A stretch of DNA of 64,000 nt from Thauera butanivorans NBRC 103042 (GCF_001591165.1 NZ_BCUG01000023.1:1-64000), one strand, 5' to 3'; shown: positions 27,590 to 39,155, counted from the first letter of the stretch. The notes: generated by a model not told the origin, from the letters alone. A program made the numbers and translations.

Positions 27590-29208
27590 CCGGGCACCCT
27601 GTCGGGCGTGACCGCCAGCTCCGCCTCGAAAGCGCACAGATCGTAGTTCGTGCCGCGCCGGATCAGGCGCTGCAGGCAGATCTGGCGCGCCGTGCCTTCA
27701 TGGTGGATTTCCACCCGCTGTCCGGCGGCATACCACTGCGATGGCAGCACGATGCAGGCAGGGATCTTGAGCGCGCTCGCCTCGGGCAGCAGGAAACCCT
27801 GCTGCCACGGCGCACGTCCGCTCCCGAGGACTGCCTGGCGTACCGAAACCATGCGGGGCATGCCGGGCAGCACTTCGATGCCGGCTTCGAGCGTGCCGTC
27901 TTCGCGGTACATCAGCCAGCTCAGGTCGCCGAGCAGGAAATGCGCGCTGTCCGGCGGGCGGATGCCGACGAGCTGGTGGTGGGCGATGCGCTCCCCGGCC
28001 GTGCGGCGCTGGATCCGGAAGCCGGCGACGGACTGGTCCAGGATCGTCCACTGCTCGTAATCCAGCCCGAGGCGCTCGGCGTCGCGCTGGTGGCGCGCCT
28101 GTTCATGCTCGGGCGTATCGACCTTCGGTACCTGTCCGCCGAAGGCCAGCAGGGAGATGTCCTCGCGCAGGCGGTGCAGCGGGCTGTCGGTGCGCGGCTG
28201 GCGGAACACCACGCCTTCGATGGCGAAACCGATGGTCAGCCAGTCGGCACTCAATTGCAGCATGCCGTCGGCACGCCGGCGCGGGAAGCGGCGGCCGGCC
28301 GTGCCGCGCCCCCAGGGCCGGTACAGCGACAGCAGCAGACGGACGCTGGCGTCGGTGGGGCAGTCCTCGCCCAGCCCCAGCGAAGCCGGCTTTGCGCCCC
28401 GCTTGAACTGCGCGAGCACGGCCTGGATCTGGTTGGCGAGCGTGCTGCCGTCGAAGCGCAGCCGTGCCGGCGCTTGCGGGACCAGGCCCAGCGGGCGCAA
28501 GCCGACGTCGCCATGGATATCCACGCCATAGTCGGTAGGCTTGGTGTTTTCATCGGCTGCGGCGAGATCGCAGTAGGGCGCGAAGCGCTGCGCCCAGCGG
28601 ATGACCCAGTTCAGTTCGCGTTCGCTGCGGCCGTACGGGTTGGCGAGGTCGGTCAGCAGGATGGCGACGTAGGCCTCCAGCACGCTCTGCGCGTGCCATA
28701 CCTCGTTGAGCGGATCGGGGACGCGGATGCGGTGGATGCCCGCCTGGCTCGCATCCGCATGGCTGGCATGGATTTCCGCCCAGCAGCCCGGCGGCACCTC
28801 GCGCCGCGCGCGGAAATATTCGAACAGGGTCATGCCGGCGTAGTAGGTGCGGCGCTGGGCCAGCAGTGCGCGCTGGTCGTGCAGCGTGCCGGCCGCCGCA
28901 TCGAGCCGGGCGATCTGCGCATAGGAGCGGGACAGGTTGCGCCACAGTCCGAGCACCCGCTGCAGCGAGGCGTTTTCCTCGCTGTCGGGCGGCAGCGGCA
29001 GGCTGGCGTAGCGGCGCGCGATGTCGTCCTGGCTGCAGGCGACGATCTCGCGCGCGGTTTCGAGCACTTCGAGGTGCTGGTTGGGCGCCGGCGCCGCATG
29101 CAGCAGGGTCTCGATCATGTCGGTCAGCAAGGCATGCGTGCGCGGGATGTCCGTCGGGTGCAGCTTCTGCAGCAGGTCGAGGCAGACGGCCGGATTGGAG
29201 AAGTCCAT
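27586..29208 (-). CDS. Large uncharacterised cytoplasmic protein, possible C-terminal PilZ-like region
   Basis: A 540-residue protein with no signal peptide or membrane segment. The N-terminal 300 residues are helical with charged stretches (ETLLHAAPAPNQHLEVLETA). The C-terminal part from about residue 400 is beta-rich; WTILDQSVAGFRIQRR, then HHQLVGIRP resembles the RxxxR/DxSxxG pattern of PilZ c-di-GMP sensors in reversed surroundings, so that assignment is weak. Its stop codon overlaps the phoR stop (TAG on each strand at 27586-27589). The ATG at 29208 is preferred to one at 29298, which adds a Pro-rich tail. Function unknown. Confidence 0.6.
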   Translation of the reverse strand: MDFSNPAVCLDLLQKLHPTDIPRTHALLTDMIETLLHAAPAPNQHLEVLETAREIVACSQDDIARRYASLPLPPDSEENASLQRVLGLWRNLSRSYAQIARLDAAAGTLHDQRALLAQRRTYYAGMTLFEYFRARREVPPGCWAEIHASHADASQAGIHRIRVPDPLNEVWHAQSVLEAYVAILLTDLANPYGRSERELNWVIRWAQRFAPYCDLAAADENTKPTDYGVDIHGDVGLRPLGLVPQAPARLRFDGSTLANQIQAVLAQFKRGAKPASLGLGEDCPTDASVRLLLSLYRPWGRGTAGRRFPRRRADGMLQLSADWLTIGFAIEGVVFRQPRTDSPLHRLREDISLLAFGGQVPKVDTPEHEQARHQRDAERLGLDYEQWTILDQSVAGFRIQRRTAGERIAHHQLVGIRPPDSAHFLLGDLSWLMYREDGTLEAGIEVLPGMPRMVSVRQAVLGSGRAPWQQGFLLPEASALKIPACIVLPSQWYAAGQRVEIHHEGTARQICLQRLIRRGTNYDLCAFEAELAVTPDRVPG

Positions 29209-29233
29209 GGCGGGAGGCGTGGGGAAAGGTGGA

Positions 29234-29647
29234 TCAGGCCTGGGCGGCGAGGGCGCTGTCGATGGCGCGCGCCAGCGCGACCGGGTCGGCAGCGGCATGG
29301 ACGGCGCCCTGGCGCTGCGCTGGCCCCCAGACCGATTCCGGGAAGTGGCGGTCGTCGCGATAGCGCGGAATCACGTGCCAGTGCAGGTGCGGCACCATGT
29401 TGCCGAAGCTGGCGAGGTTGATCTTGTCCGGGTGCAGCAGGGTGCGCAGCGCGGTTTCGGTGGCCAGCACGACGTCGAGCAGGTGGCGCCGGTCTGCCGG
29501 CAGCAGGTCGCTCATCTCGGCGACGTGCTCGTTCCAGATCACGCGGCAGAAGCCGGGGTGGGCGTCGTCATCGACGCGAATGACGCGGCAGCGCCCGTCC
29601 TCCCAGATGATCTGCTCGGCGGATGCGGGGCACAGCGGACAATCCAT
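29234..29647 (-). CDS. HIT-family protein (histidine triad hydrolase)
   Basis: A 137-residue nucleotide-binding protein with the triad HLHWHVIP near residue 88 and an N-terminal CPLC pair that may bind zinc. HIT proteins hydrolyse nucleotide phosphoramidates or dinucleotides; the substrate is not predictable. It lies just upstream of the 540-residue protein on the same strand. Confidence 0.85.
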   Translation of the reverse strand: MDCPLCPASAEQIIWEDGRCRVIRVDDDAHPGFCRVIWNEHVAEMSDLLPADRRHLLDVVLATETALRTLLHPDKINLASFGNMVPHLHWHVIPRYRDDRHFPESVWGPAQRQGAVHAAADPVALARAIDSALAAQA

Positions 29648-29688
29648 GGCGATCCTCGACGGCTTGAATGGCGGGAAACCGCGGAACT

Positions 29689-30546
29689 CTAGCGGCTCCG
29701 CGTGGCCGGGGCGAGGAATTGTTGCTCACAATCGGCATCGCGCCGCGGATAGTCCTGCGCCACCGTGCGGGTTTCGGCCATGTCGACCCGTTCGCCGTCA
29801 TGGAAGGCGAACAGGTTGCCGGGCGGGATCTGCGTCCAGGCCTCGTTGTCGGTCAGCGGCGTGGTGGCGATCACCGCAACCCGGTCGGACGGCGTCGTGA
29901 CCTGGTTGAAGTCGACGGTGACGTCCTCGTCGGCCAGATGGGCCACCGGGAAGGGCGCCTTGCGGACGATGTAGCACAGCCGCGACGAACAGTGCGCGAA
30001 CAGGCGCTTGCCGTCCGACAGCAGGAAGTTGAATTCGCCGAGGCTGCCGACTTCGAGCGCCAGCTCGCGCAGGGCGGCATGCAGTTCGGCAGTGTCCTGC
30101 GTGCCTTGCGGAAAACGCTGGGCCAGGCGGTCGAGGATGCAGCAGAAAGCGAGTTCGGAGTCGGTGTTGCCGACCGGCTGGAAGCGGCCGGACAGCCTGG
30201 GGGCGAAGCCTTTCAGGTTGCCGTTGTGGGCGAAAATCCAGTAGCGCCCCCACAGCTCGCGCTGGAAGGGATGGGTGTTCTCGAGCCCGACGACGCCCTG
30301 CGTCGCCTTGCGGATGTGGGCGATGACGTTGAGCGAATGGATCGGGTAGTGCTTGACCAGTTCGGCGACCGGCGAATCCGCGCTCGGGCTGGGGTCGAGG
30401 AACACGCGCACCCCGGCGCCTTCGAAGAACGCGATGCCCCAGCCGTCCCGGTGGTGGTCGGTGAGGCCGCCGCGGGCGCGGAAGCCGGCGAAGGAGAAAC
30501 AGATATCGGTCGGCACATTGCAGTTCATGCCGAGCAACTGGCACAT
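29689..30546 (-). CDS. Class II glutamine amidotransferase, YafJ type
   Basis: A 285-residue glutaminase-fold protein. Cys2 of MCQLLGMNCN is the N-terminal nucleophile after methionine removal. HRDGWGIAFFEG, HIRKATQG and FAHNGNLKGF form the glutamine pocket of this class. It has no synthase domain, like E. coli YafJ, whose substrate is unsettled. Confidence 0.85.
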   Translation of the reverse strand: MCQLLGMNCNVPTDICFSFAGFRARGGLTDHHRDGWGIAFFEGAGVRVFLDPSPSADSPVAELVKHYPIHSLNVIAHIRKATQGVVGLENTHPFQRELWGRYWIFAHNGNLKGFAPRLSGRFQPVGNTDSELAFCCILDRLAQRFPQGTQDTAELHAALRELALEVGSLGEFNFLLSDGKRLFAHCSSRLCYIVRKAPFPVAHLADEDVTVDFNQVTTPSDRVAVIATTPLTDNEAWTQIPPGNLFAFHDGERVDMAETRTVAQDYPRRDADCEQQFLAPATRSR

Positions 30547-30674
30547 CGGGGTCTCCGCGATGTCGGTACTGGAAACGGCAGTATAGCGAAGCGGGGGCGG
30601 CCGGTGGTCGCACGGGCCGTCGCGCGGGGAGCGGCCTGCCGCCGCTTCCCGTCTTCAGGCGCCGGGCTCGTGCT

Positions 30675-32132
30675 TCAGCCGAGCTTCTTCTTCAGCAACT
30701 CGTTGACCTGCGCCGGGCTGGCCTTGCCCTTGCTGGCCTTCATGACCTGGCCGACCAGCGCGTTGAAGGCCTTTTCCTTGCCGGCGCGGAACTCGTCCAC
30801 CGACTTCTGGTTGGCAGCCAGCACCTCGTCGATCATCGCTTCGATCGCGCCGCTGTCGGTGACCTGCTTCAGGCCCTGCTTGTCGATGACCTCGTCGGCG
30901 CTGGCGCCCTCGCCGTTCCACAGCGCCTCGAACACCTTCTTGCCGATGGCGTTGGAGATGGTGTTGTCGGCGATGCGTGTCACCAGGCCGGCAAGCTGGG
31001 CGGCCGACACCGGCGAGGCGGCGATGTCGAGCTCGGCCTTGTTCAGGCGCGCGGCGAGGTCGCCCATGATCCAGTTGGCGCAGGGTTTCGCCAGCGCCGT
31101 GCCGGCGGCCGTCACCGTCGCCTGGTAGAAATCGGCGACTTCCTTGGAGGCCGTCAGCGTGGTGGCGTCGTAGGCGGACAGGCCCCACTCGTCCATGAAG
31201 CGGGCCTTCATCGCGCCCGGCAGTTCGGGCATCCCGGCCTGCACGCGCGCCTTCCAGTCAGGCGAGACCACCAGCGGCAGCAGGTCGGGGTCGGGGAAGT
31301 AGCGGTAGTCGTGGGCGTCTTCCTTGCTGCGCATCATGCGCGTCTCGCCGCTGTCGGGGTCGAACAGCACGGTGGCCTGCTGCACGCGGCCGCCGTCCTC
31401 GAGGGTGTCGATCTGCCACTGCACCTCGAAGTCGATCGCCTGCTGCAGGAAGCGGAAGGAGTTCAGGTTCTTGATCTCGCGGCGGGTGCCGAATTCGGTC
31501 GCGCCCTTCCTGCGCACCGACACGTTGGCGTCGCAGCGGAAGGAGCCTTCCTGCATGTTGCCGTCGCAGATGTCGATCCAGCGCACCAGCGCATGCAGCG
31601 AGCGGGCGTAGGCCACGGCTTCGGCCGAGGAGCGCATGTCGGGCTCGGAGACGATTTCGAGCAGCGGCGTGCCGGCGCGGTTCAGGTCGATGCCGGTCAT
31701 GCCGTGGAAGTCCTCGTGCAGGCTCTTGCCGGCGTCTTCCTCCAGGTGGGCGCGGGTCAGGCGCACGGTCTTCTCGTAGGCCTGCTCACCTTCGCCGACG
31801 CGGATCGTGATCGCGCCGCCCTGCACCACCGGCAGGTCCATCTGGCTGATCTGGTAGCCCTTCGGCAGGTCGGGGTAGAAGTAGTTCTTGCGCGCGAACA
31901 CGCTCTTTTCCGCGACGTGGGCGCCGATCGCCAGGCCGAAGCGGATCGCACGCTCGACCGCGCCGCGGTTCAGCACCGGCAGCACGCCCGGCAGCGCGAT
32001 GTCCACCGCGCTGGCCTGCACGTTGGGCTCGGCGCCGAAGGCGGTGCTGGCACCGGAAAAGATCTTGCTGGCGGTGTTGAGCTGGGCATGGACTTCCAGC
32101 CCGATCACGACTTCCCAATCCGTTCTGCTCAT
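30675..32132 (-). CDS. gatB: Asp-tRNA(Asn)/Glu-tRNA(Gln) amidotransferase subunit B
   Basis: A 485-residue subunit that binds and activates the misacylated tRNA in GatCAB. It starts [20 protein letters not shown], followed by the GatB core ([14 protein letters not shown]) and a C-terminal YqeY-like helical tail. Last gene of the gat operon, separated from gatA by a lipoprotein gene. Confidence 0.96.
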   Translation of the reverse strand: MSRTDWEVVIGLEVHAQLNTASKIFSGASTAFGAEPNVQASAVDIALPGVLPVLNRGAVERAIRFGLAIGAHVAEKSVFARKNYFYPDLPKGYQISQMDLPVVQGGAITIRVGEGEQAYEKTVRLTRAHLEEDAGKSLHEDFHGMTGIDLNRAGTPLLEIVSEPDMRSSAEAVAYARSLHALVRWIDICDGNMQEGSFRCDANVSVRRKGATEFGTRREIKNLNSFRFLQQAIDFEVQWQIDTLEDGGRVQQATVLFDPDSGETRMMRSKEDAHDYRYFPDPDLLPLVVSPDWKARVQAGMPELPGAMKARFMDEWGLSAYDATTLTASKEVADFYQATVTAAGTALAKPCANWIMGDLAARLNKAELDIAASPVSAAQLAGLVTRIADNTISNAIGKKVFEALWNGEGASADEVIDKQGLKQVTDSGAIEAMIDEVLAANQKSVDEFRAGKEKAFNALVGQVMKASKGKASPAQVNELLKKKLG

Positions 32133-32166
32133 GGTCGTTTCTCTTGTTGCGGTTCGCGGCGCAGGC

Positions 32167-32676
32167 TCAATGGCACTGGCCGCTGGTCCGATCGACGATG
32201 ATCGGCCATACGTAGTCGAAGGTGCCGCGGCTGCAGCGCCGCGCGCAATCGGAAAAGCCCACCGTCACCTGGTTGCCCTGCTCCCAGATGTTGACCGTGC
32301 AGCCGTCCTTGGCGCGCAGCTCCACGCTCGGCATGCGGCGCGTCTGGGTGAAGGGGCCGTCGAAGCGGCAATTGCCGCGGCGGGGGATGTCCACCGTGGC
32401 GCTGAAGCGCTTGACGTCGGCGTGGCTGATGTCGAGCACCGCGGTCGCGGTGTAGCCGGTCTCGTCGCGGAAGCGGCAGTCGGCCTGGACGTCGAGCGGG
32501 CGCACCGGCATCGGCTTCAGGCGGCCGGGGCGTTCGCTCGGCCGTGTTTCGCTTTCGGCCGGCCCCGGTGCCTGCCACGGCGGCGTGGCACAGGAAGCGA
32601 GCAGGCCGGCCGCGGCTGCGGCCAGACCGGCACGCAGCCGCCGGCGCGGCGGGATCGGGGGCACGAAAGGCATCAT
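32167..32676 (-). CDS. Small predicted lipoprotein inside the gat operon
   Basis: A 169-residue protein with an N-terminal signal and lipobox LLASC (lipidation at the Cys). A Pro-rich linker follows, then a domain with six cysteines that could form disulfides (e.g. ADCRF, GNCRF, DGCTV, DCARRC). No known family recognised. It sits 4 bp after gatA and 34 bp before gatB, so it is cotranscribed with them. Confidence 0.7.
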   Translation of the reverse strand: MMPFVPPIPPRRRLRAGLAAAAAGLLASCATPPWQAPGPAESETRPSERPGRLKPMPVRPLDVQADCRFRDETGYTATAVLDISHADVKRFSATVDIPRRGNCRFDGPFTQTRRMPSVELRAKDGCTVNIWEQGNQVTVGFSDCARRCSRGTFDYVWPIIVDRTSGQCH

Positions 32677-32680
32677 CGGC

Positions 32681-34153
32681 TCAAGCCGCGATCGCCGGCC
32701 GGCGCGTATGCCAGTCGGTCGCCTGCTGGAAGCGGTGGGCGGCGTTCAGCAGGCGGGCTTCGCTGAAGTAGTCGCCGATCAGTTGCAGGCCCACCGGCAG
32801 GCCGTCGCCGCCGAAGCCGCAGGGCTGCGACAGGCCGGGCAGGCCGGCGAGGTTGACCGCGAGGGTGAAGATGTCCGACAGGTACATCTGCACCGGGTCG
32901 TCCGCCATCTGGCCCAGCGCCCAGGCGGTGGTCGGCGTGGTCGGGCCGGCGATGAGGTCGCAGTGCTGCAGCGCGGCCTGGAAGTCCTGCGCGATCAGCC
33001 GGCGCAGGCGCTGCGCCTGCAGGTAGTAGGCGTCGTAATAGCCGTGCGACAGCACGTAGGTGCCGACCAGGATGCGGCGCTTGACTTCGGCGCCGAAGCC
33101 TTCGGCGCGGGTCTTGCCGTACATGTCGGCGAGGTCGCCATATTCCGCCGCGCGGTGGCCGTAGCGCACGCCGTCGAAGCGCGACAGGTTGCTGGAGCAC
33201 TCGGCCGGCGCGATCACGTAATAGGCGGGAATCGCCAGCTTGGCGTTGGGCAGCGACACTTCGACCGTGGTGGCGCCGAGCGCGCGGTACTGCTCGATCG
33301 CGGCCTCGACCGCGGCGCGTACGTCCTGGGCCATGCCTTCGGCGAAGAATTCGCGCGGCAGGCCGATGCGCAGGCCTTCGAGCGGCCGTGCCGCAGCCGG
33401 CGCGGCGAGCGCGGCGGCGTAGTCCTCGGCCGGACGCTCCAGGCTGGTCGAGTCGCGCGGGTCGAAGCCGGTCATCGCCGACAGCAGCAGCGCGCAGTCC
33501 TCGGCGCTGGCGCCGAAGGCGCCGCCCTGGTCGAGCGAGGAGGCGTAGGCGATCATGCCGTAGCGGCTGACCACGCCGTAGGTCGGCTTGATGCCGGTGA
33601 TGCCGCAGAAGGCCGCCGGCTGGCGCACCGAGCCGCCGGTGTCGGTGCCGGTGGCGATCGGGGCCAGGCGCGCCGCCACCGCCGCGGCCGAACCACCGGA
33701 CGAACCGCCTGGCACGCGCTCGGGATTCCACGGGTTCTTCACCGCGCCGTAGAAGGAGCTTTCGTTGGACGAGCCCATCGCGAACTCGTCCATGTTGGTC
33801 TTGCCCAGGCTGATTGCGCCGGTGGCCTTGAGCAGGCTGACGACGTGGGCGTCGTAGGGGCTGACGAAGTTCGACAGCATCTTCGAGCCGCAGGTGGTCA
33901 GCACGCCTTCGGTGCAGAACACGTCCTTGTGGGCGAGCGGGATGCCGGTCAGCGCACCGGCCTGGCCGGCGGCGATGCGCGTGTCGGCGGCGCGGGCAGC
34001 GGCCAGCGCGCCGTCGCGGTCGACGGTGATGAAGGCGTTGAGCTGCGGGTCGAGCGCGTCGATGCGGTCGAGGAACAGGGTCGCGAGCTCGACGCTGGAA
34101 ATCTGCCGGGCGTCGAGCGCGCGGCGCAGTTCCGGAAGGGAAGCGTGGATCAT
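32681..34153 (-). CDS. gatA: Asp-tRNA(Asn)/Glu-tRNA(Gln) amidotransferase subunit A
   Basis: A 490-residue amidase that releases ammonia from glutamine. The Ser-cisSer-Lys triad is visible: Lys in PLAHKDVF, the Gly/Ser-rich [13 protein letters not shown], and the nucleophile region [11 protein letters not shown]. Second gene of gatC-gatA-lipoprotein-gatB. Confidence 0.96.
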   Translation of the reverse strand: MIHASLPELRRALDARQISSVELATLFLDRIDALDPQLNAFITVDRDGALAAARAADTRIAAGQAGALTGIPLAHKDVFCTEGVLTTCGSKMLSNFVSPYDAHVVSLLKATGAISLGKTNMDEFAMGSSNESSFYGAVKNPWNPERVPGGSSGGSAAAVAARLAPIATGTDTGGSVRQPAAFCGITGIKPTYGVVSRYGMIAYASSLDQGGAFGASAEDCALLLSAMTGFDPRDSTSLERPAEDYAAALAAPAAARPLEGLRIGLPREFFAEGMAQDVRAAVEAAIEQYRALGATTVEVSLPNAKLAIPAYYVIAPAECSSNLSRFDGVRYGHRAAEYGDLADMYGKTRAEGFGAEVKRRILVGTYVLSHGYYDAYYLQAQRLRRLIAQDFQAALQHCDLIAGPTTPTTAWALGQMADDPVQMYLSDIFTLAVNLAGLPGLSQPCGFGGDGLPVGLQLIGDYFSEARLLNAAHRFQQATDWHTRRPAIAA

Positions 34154-34196
34154 GTGTTCGGCAAGCCAGGTGAAGGCGCGCCAGGCGCGCCGCGGA

Positions 34197-34484
34197 TCAT
34201 TCGATGACTTTCGGGACCAGGTACAGCCCGGCCTCGGTCTGCGGCGCGACCTGCTGGAAGGCGGCGCGCCTGTCCTGTTCGGTGACGAGATCCTCGCGCA
34301 GGCGGGTGGCGAGCTCCTGCGGATGGCTCATGGGTTCGACGCCGGCGGTGTCGACCGCCTGCATCTGCTCGATGAGGCCGAAGATGCCGTTCAGCTTGTC
34401 GCGGGTGGCGTCGATTTCGGCATCGGAAAGGGCGATGCGCGCGAGGCGGGCGAGGTGCCCGACTTGTTCATTTGAAAGCGACAT
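34197..34484 (-). CDS. gatC: Asp-tRNA(Asn)/Glu-tRNA(Gln) amidotransferase subunit C
   Basis: A 95-residue belt subunit that stabilises GatA-GatB. It starts [21 protein letters not shown] and holds [20 protein letters not shown], both standard for GatC. First gene of the operon, divergent from mreB over 173 bp. Confidence 0.94.
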   Translation of the reverse strand: MSLSNEQVGHLARLARIALSDAEIDATRDKLNGIFGLIEQMQAVDTAGVEPMSHPQELATRLREDLVTEQDRRAAFQQVAPQTEAGLYLVPKVIE

Positions 34485-34522
34485 GAGGTAACAAAACCTG
34501 CTGAATCCACAAAGGTTTGTAG

Positions 34523-35701
<1,179 letters not shown>

Positions 35702-35786
35702 GCCGTTGCCCCGGCCTTGCCGCCGGGGCGTGCGTTCGTCATCGTCCACGCCATCGTTCTCGATCCGGTGGCTCCTGGTTTCCCGG

Positions 35787-36659
35787 ATGTCTCTCGTCGG
35801 CCACAAGACCCCTCCGATCTTCAAGCGCGGACTGACGCCGGTCACGCGCCTGTCGGTGTTCGTCGCCATCTGCCTGGTGCTGCTGGTGGCGGACCTGCGT
35901 TTCCGCTACCTGGAGGTCGTGCGCAATGCCTTGTCGGTGGTGACTTATCCGCTGCAGATGGCCGCCGCCAAGCCGGCCGACTTCGTGCGCAACGCCTCGC
36001 GCTATTTCGCCACCCTGGTCGAAGTCCAGCTCGAGAACGCCGAGCTGCGCCGTGACCACCTGACGACCGGCGAGCGCCTGCTGCGCTTCGAGCTGCTCGA
36101 AAAGGAAAACGCCCAGCTGCGCGAACTGCTCGGCATGTCGCAGCGCATCGACGTCAAGAGCGTCGCCGCCGACATCCTCTACAACGCGCCCGACCCCTTC
36201 GCCCGCAAGGTCATCCTCGACCGCGGCGCGCAGCAGGGTGTCGAAGCCGGGCTGGCGGTGATCGACGCCAAAGGCGTGGTCGGCCAGGTCACGCGCGTGC
36301 ACCCGGTGCAGTCCGAAGTCACCCTGCTCACCGACCGCAACCAGTCGATCCCGGTCAGCGTGCTGCGCAACGGCGTGCGCGGCGTGCTGTTCGGCACCGG
36401 CCGCGGCCGCCTGGAAATGCGCTTCGTGCTGGCCGACGCCGACATCCGCGAAGGCGACCGGCTCGTCACTTCCGGCCTCGACGGCATCTTCGTGCCCGGC
36501 CTGCCGGTGGCGGACGTGACCATGGTCGACCGCAGCTCCGACGCCTTCGCCCGCATCGATTGCGAGCCGCTGGCGGACATCGACACCAGCGTGCAGGTGC
36601 TGGTGATCGGCCGCACCGCCTACCCGCCGCCTCCGCCGGCACCGGACCAGGAGCGCTGA
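35787..36659 (+). CDS. mreC: Rod-shape-determining protein MreC
   Basis: A 290-residue bitopic membrane protein with a single N-terminal helix (VTRLSVFVAICLVLLVADL), a coiled coil (about residues 70-110, VQLENAELRRDHLTTGERLL) and a periplasmic beta domain (DPFARKVILDRGAQQGVEAG). It organises the elongasome. The ATG at 35787 is used; the frame is open upstream as an mreB shadow. It ends in a Pro-rich tail. Confidence 0.94.
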   Translation: MSLVGHKTPPIFKRGLTPVTRLSVFVAICLVLLVADLRFRYLEVVRNALSVVTYPLQMAAAKPADFVRNASRYFATLVEVQLENAELRRDHLTTGERLLRFELLEKENAQLRELLGMSQRIDVKSVAADILYNAPDPFARKVILDRGAQQGVEAGLAVIDAKGVVGQVTRVHPVQSEVTLLTDRNQSIPVSVLRNGVRGVLFGTGRGRLEMRFVLADADIREGDRLVTSGLDGIFVPGLPVADVTMVDRSSDAFARIDCEPLADIDTSVQVLVIGRTAYPPPPPAPDQER

Positions 36660-36662
36660 ACG

Positions 36663-37184
36663 ATGCAGCCGACCAACCGTTCCAGCCGCATCCTGCTGCC
36701 GGTCAAGCTGTGGTTCGTCTATCTCAGCCTGATCGTCGCGCTGGGACTCGAATACATCCCGACCGGGCGGACGCCCGGCATTCCCGACTGGGTGGCGCTG
36801 GTGCTGGCGATCTGGTGCGTGCGCGAGCCGCAGCGCATCGGCATGGGCGCGGGCTTCGTGCTCGGCCTGCTGGTGGACGTCGGCCAGGGTGCGGCGATGG
36901 GCCAGCATGCGCTGGCCTACGTGGTGCTGGCCTATCTGGCCAACGGCGCGGCGCGGCGCGTGATGTGGTTCCCCTTGCTGCAGCAGGCGCTGCATTTCCT
37001 GCCCTTGTTCGTGCTGACCCAGGCGCTGATGCTGGCGGTGCGCCTGCTGGCCGGCGCCGAGTTTCCGGGCTGGTCGTACTTCCTCTCCAGCCTGAGCAGC
37101 ACTGCGCTGTGGGCGCCGCTGTCGATGCTGCTGCTGCTGCCGCAGTACCAGCCGGTCGACCGCGACGACAACCGGCCGATCTGA
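36663..37184 (+). CDS. mreD: Rod-shape-determining protein MreD
   Basis: A 173-residue inner-membrane protein with about five or six transmembrane helices and the GFVLGLLVDVGQGAAMGQHAL region typical of MreD. It starts 3 nt after mreC. Confidence 0.92.
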   Translation: MQPTNRSSRILLPVKLWFVYLSLIVALGLEYIPTGRTPGIPDWVALVLAIWCVREPQRIGMGAGFVLGLLVDVGQGAAMGQHALAYVVLAYLANGAARRVMWFPLLQQALHFLPLFVLTQALMLAVRLLAGAEFPGWSYFLSSLSSTALWAPLSMLLLLPQYQPVDRDDNRPI

Positions 37185-37196
37185 GACTTGCGGCGG

Positions 37197-39155
37197 ATGA
37201 CGGAGATTCGTTCCACCGCCCGGGAACTCGCCCGCTTCCGCCTGCGGGTGGTGGTGGCGCTGCTGTTCGTCTGCGTCTGCCTGGGGCTGCTGGCGGCGCG
37301 CTTCCACTACCTGCAGGTGGTGCGCCACGACTACTACCTGACGCGGGCCGAGGACAACCGCATCGCGCTGCTGCCGAAAGTGCCGCATCGCGGCACCATC
37401 GTCGACCGCAACGGCGTCGTGCTGGCGCGCAACTACGCCACCTACACGCTGGAGATCACGCCGTCGCAGGTCAAGGACATCCAGGGCACGCTGGACGAAC
37501 TCGCCACCCTGGTGGCGATCGAGCCGCGCGAGCGCCGGCGCTTCATGAAGCTGCTGGAGGAAAGCCGCAGCTTCGAGAGCGTGCCGGTGCGCAGCCGTCT
37601 CAGCGACGAGGAAGTCGCCCGCGTGGTGTCGCAGCGCTACCGCCTGCCGGGCGTCGACGTGAAGGCGCGGCTGCTGCGCGACTATCCGCAGGGCACGGTG
37701 GGGGCGCACGTCGTCGGCTACATCGGCCGCATCAACCAGCGCGACGTCGAGCGCATCGAGGAAGCGGGCGAAACCGCCAACTACCGCGGCACCCAGCACA
37801 TCGGCAAGGCCGGGCTGGAGCAGTTCTACGAATCCGAGCTGCACGGCACCACCGGCATCGAGCAGGTCGAAGTCAATGCCGGCGGGCGGGCGGTGCGCGC
37901 GCTGTCGAGCATGCCGCCGACGCCGGGCAACGACCTCGAGCTGACGCTGGACATCGAGCTGCAGCGCGTGGCCGAAAAAGCCTTCGGCGAGCGCCGCGGC
38001 GCACTGGTGGCGATCGAGCCGGCCACCGGCGGCGTGCTGGCGCTGGTATCGACGCCGAGCTTCGATCCCAACCTGTTCGTCGATGGCATCTCCACCCAGG
38101 ACTGGAAGGCGCTCAACGAGTCGCCAGACCATCCGCTGCTGAACCGTGCGATCTATTCGGCCTACCCGCCGGGCTCCACGTTCAAGCCCTTCATGGCGCT
38201 GGCCGGGCTGGAGACGGGCAAGCGCACGCCGGGGCAGGCGATCGCCGACTTCGGTTATTTCACCCTCGGCAACCACCGTTTCATGGACGACAAGATCGGC
38301 GGCCACGGCATGGTCGACCTGCACAAGTCCATCGTGGTGTCGTGCAACACCTACTATTACCAGCTCGCCCATGAGCTCGGCATCGACAACATCGCCAGGT
38401 TCATGGCGCCGTTCGGCTTCGGTTCGCGCACCGGCATCGACCTGCCGGGCGAGGCCAGCGGCGTGCTGCCCTCGCCGGAATGGAAGCGCCAGCGCTTCCG
38501 CCGCACCGAACAGCAGCAGTGGTTCGCCGGCGAGACGATCTCGGTCGGCATCGGCCAGGGCTACAATGCCTTCACGCCGCTGCAACTGGCCAATGCGCTG
38601 GCAGCGCTGGTCAACGACGGCAAGCTGTACCGGCCGCACATCGTGCGCTACGTCGTCGATTCGCGCACCGGGCAGCGGCGTGCGGTCGAGCCCGAGCCGC
38701 TGCGCGAGATTCCGCTCAAGGCGGGCAACATCAAGGCGGTGCGCGACGGCATGGTCGGCGTGAATGTCAGCGGCACCGGCAAGCGTGCCTTCCAGGGGGC
38801 GGAATACTCCTCGGGTGGCAAGACCGGCACCGCGCAGGTGTTCTCGCTGCGCGGCCAGCGCTACGTCGAGGGGCGGGTGCGCGAGCGCCTGCGCGATCAT
38901 TCCTGGTTCGTCGCCTATGCGCCGGCCGAGGCGCCGCGCATCGCGCTCGCGGTGCTGGTCGAGAACGGCGGCTTCGGCGCGCAGTCGGCGGCGCCGATCG
39001 CGCGCCAGGTGATGGACTATTACCTGCTGCACCAGCAAGCGGGCGAACCGGCGGCAGAGGATGCCGTCGCCGGCGAACTCGAAGGCGGCGAGCAGGCCGA
39101 AGCGGCCCCGGCCGATGCCGCAGCGGCCGAAGCGCCGGCAGGGAGCCTGCGATGA
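37197..39155 (+). CDS. mrdA: Penicillin-binding protein 2 (elongasome transpeptidase)
   Basis: A 652-residue class B PBP. After an N-terminal membrane helix and pedestal domain (RGTIVDRNGVVLARN) the transpeptidase has SxxK as STFK (in PPGSTFKPFMAL), SxN as SCN (VVSCNTYYYQLAH) and KTG in SGGKTGTAQVF. It crosslinks lateral-wall peptidoglycan with RodA. The C-terminus carries an Ala/Glu-rich tail. A TTG at 37188 is an alternative start; its stop overlaps the rodA ATG. Confidence 0.95.
   Translation: MTEIRSTARELARFRLRVVVALLFVCVCLGLLAARFHYLQVVRHDYYLTRAEDNRIALLPKVPHRGTIVDRNGVVLARNYATYTLEITPSQVKDIQGTLDELATLVAIEPRERRRFMKLLEESRSFESVPVRSRLSDEEVARVVSQRYRLPGVDVKARLLRDYPQGTVGAHVVGYIGRINQRDVERIEEAGETANYRGTQHIGKAGLEQFYESELHGTTGIEQVEVNAGGRAVRALSSMPPTPGNDLELTLDIELQRVAEKAFGERRGALVAIEPATGGVLALVSTPSFDPNLFVDGISTQDWKALNESPDHPLLNRAIYSAYPPGSTFKPFMALAGLETGKRTPGQAIADFGYFTLGNHRFMDDKIGGHGMVDLHKSIVVSCNTYYYQLAHELGIDNIARFMAPFGFGSRTGIDLPGEASGVLPSPEWKRQRFRRTEQQQWFAGETISVGIGQGYNAFTPLQLANALAALVNDGKLYRPHIVRYVVDSRTGQRRAVEPEPLREIPLKAGNIKAVRDGMVGVNVSGTGKRAFQGAEYSSGGKTGTAQVFSLRGQRYVEGRVRERLRDHSWFVAYAPAEAPRIALAVLVENGGFGAQSAAPIARQVMDYYLLHQQAGEPAAEDAVAGELEGGEQAEAAPADAAAAEAPAGSLR

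Noticed and set aside
27700-29421. Plus-strand frame of 573 codons opposite the unknown 540-residue protein
   Set aside because: The minus-strand frame has a sensible start, operon-like spacing and balanced composition. The plus frame looks like an antisense shadow.
35739-39038. Open minus-strand frame of about 1100 codons opposite mreC, mreD and mrdA
   Set aside because: Antisense shadow of well-supported genes in high-GC DNA; its translation is Arg/His/Gln-rich without any family character.
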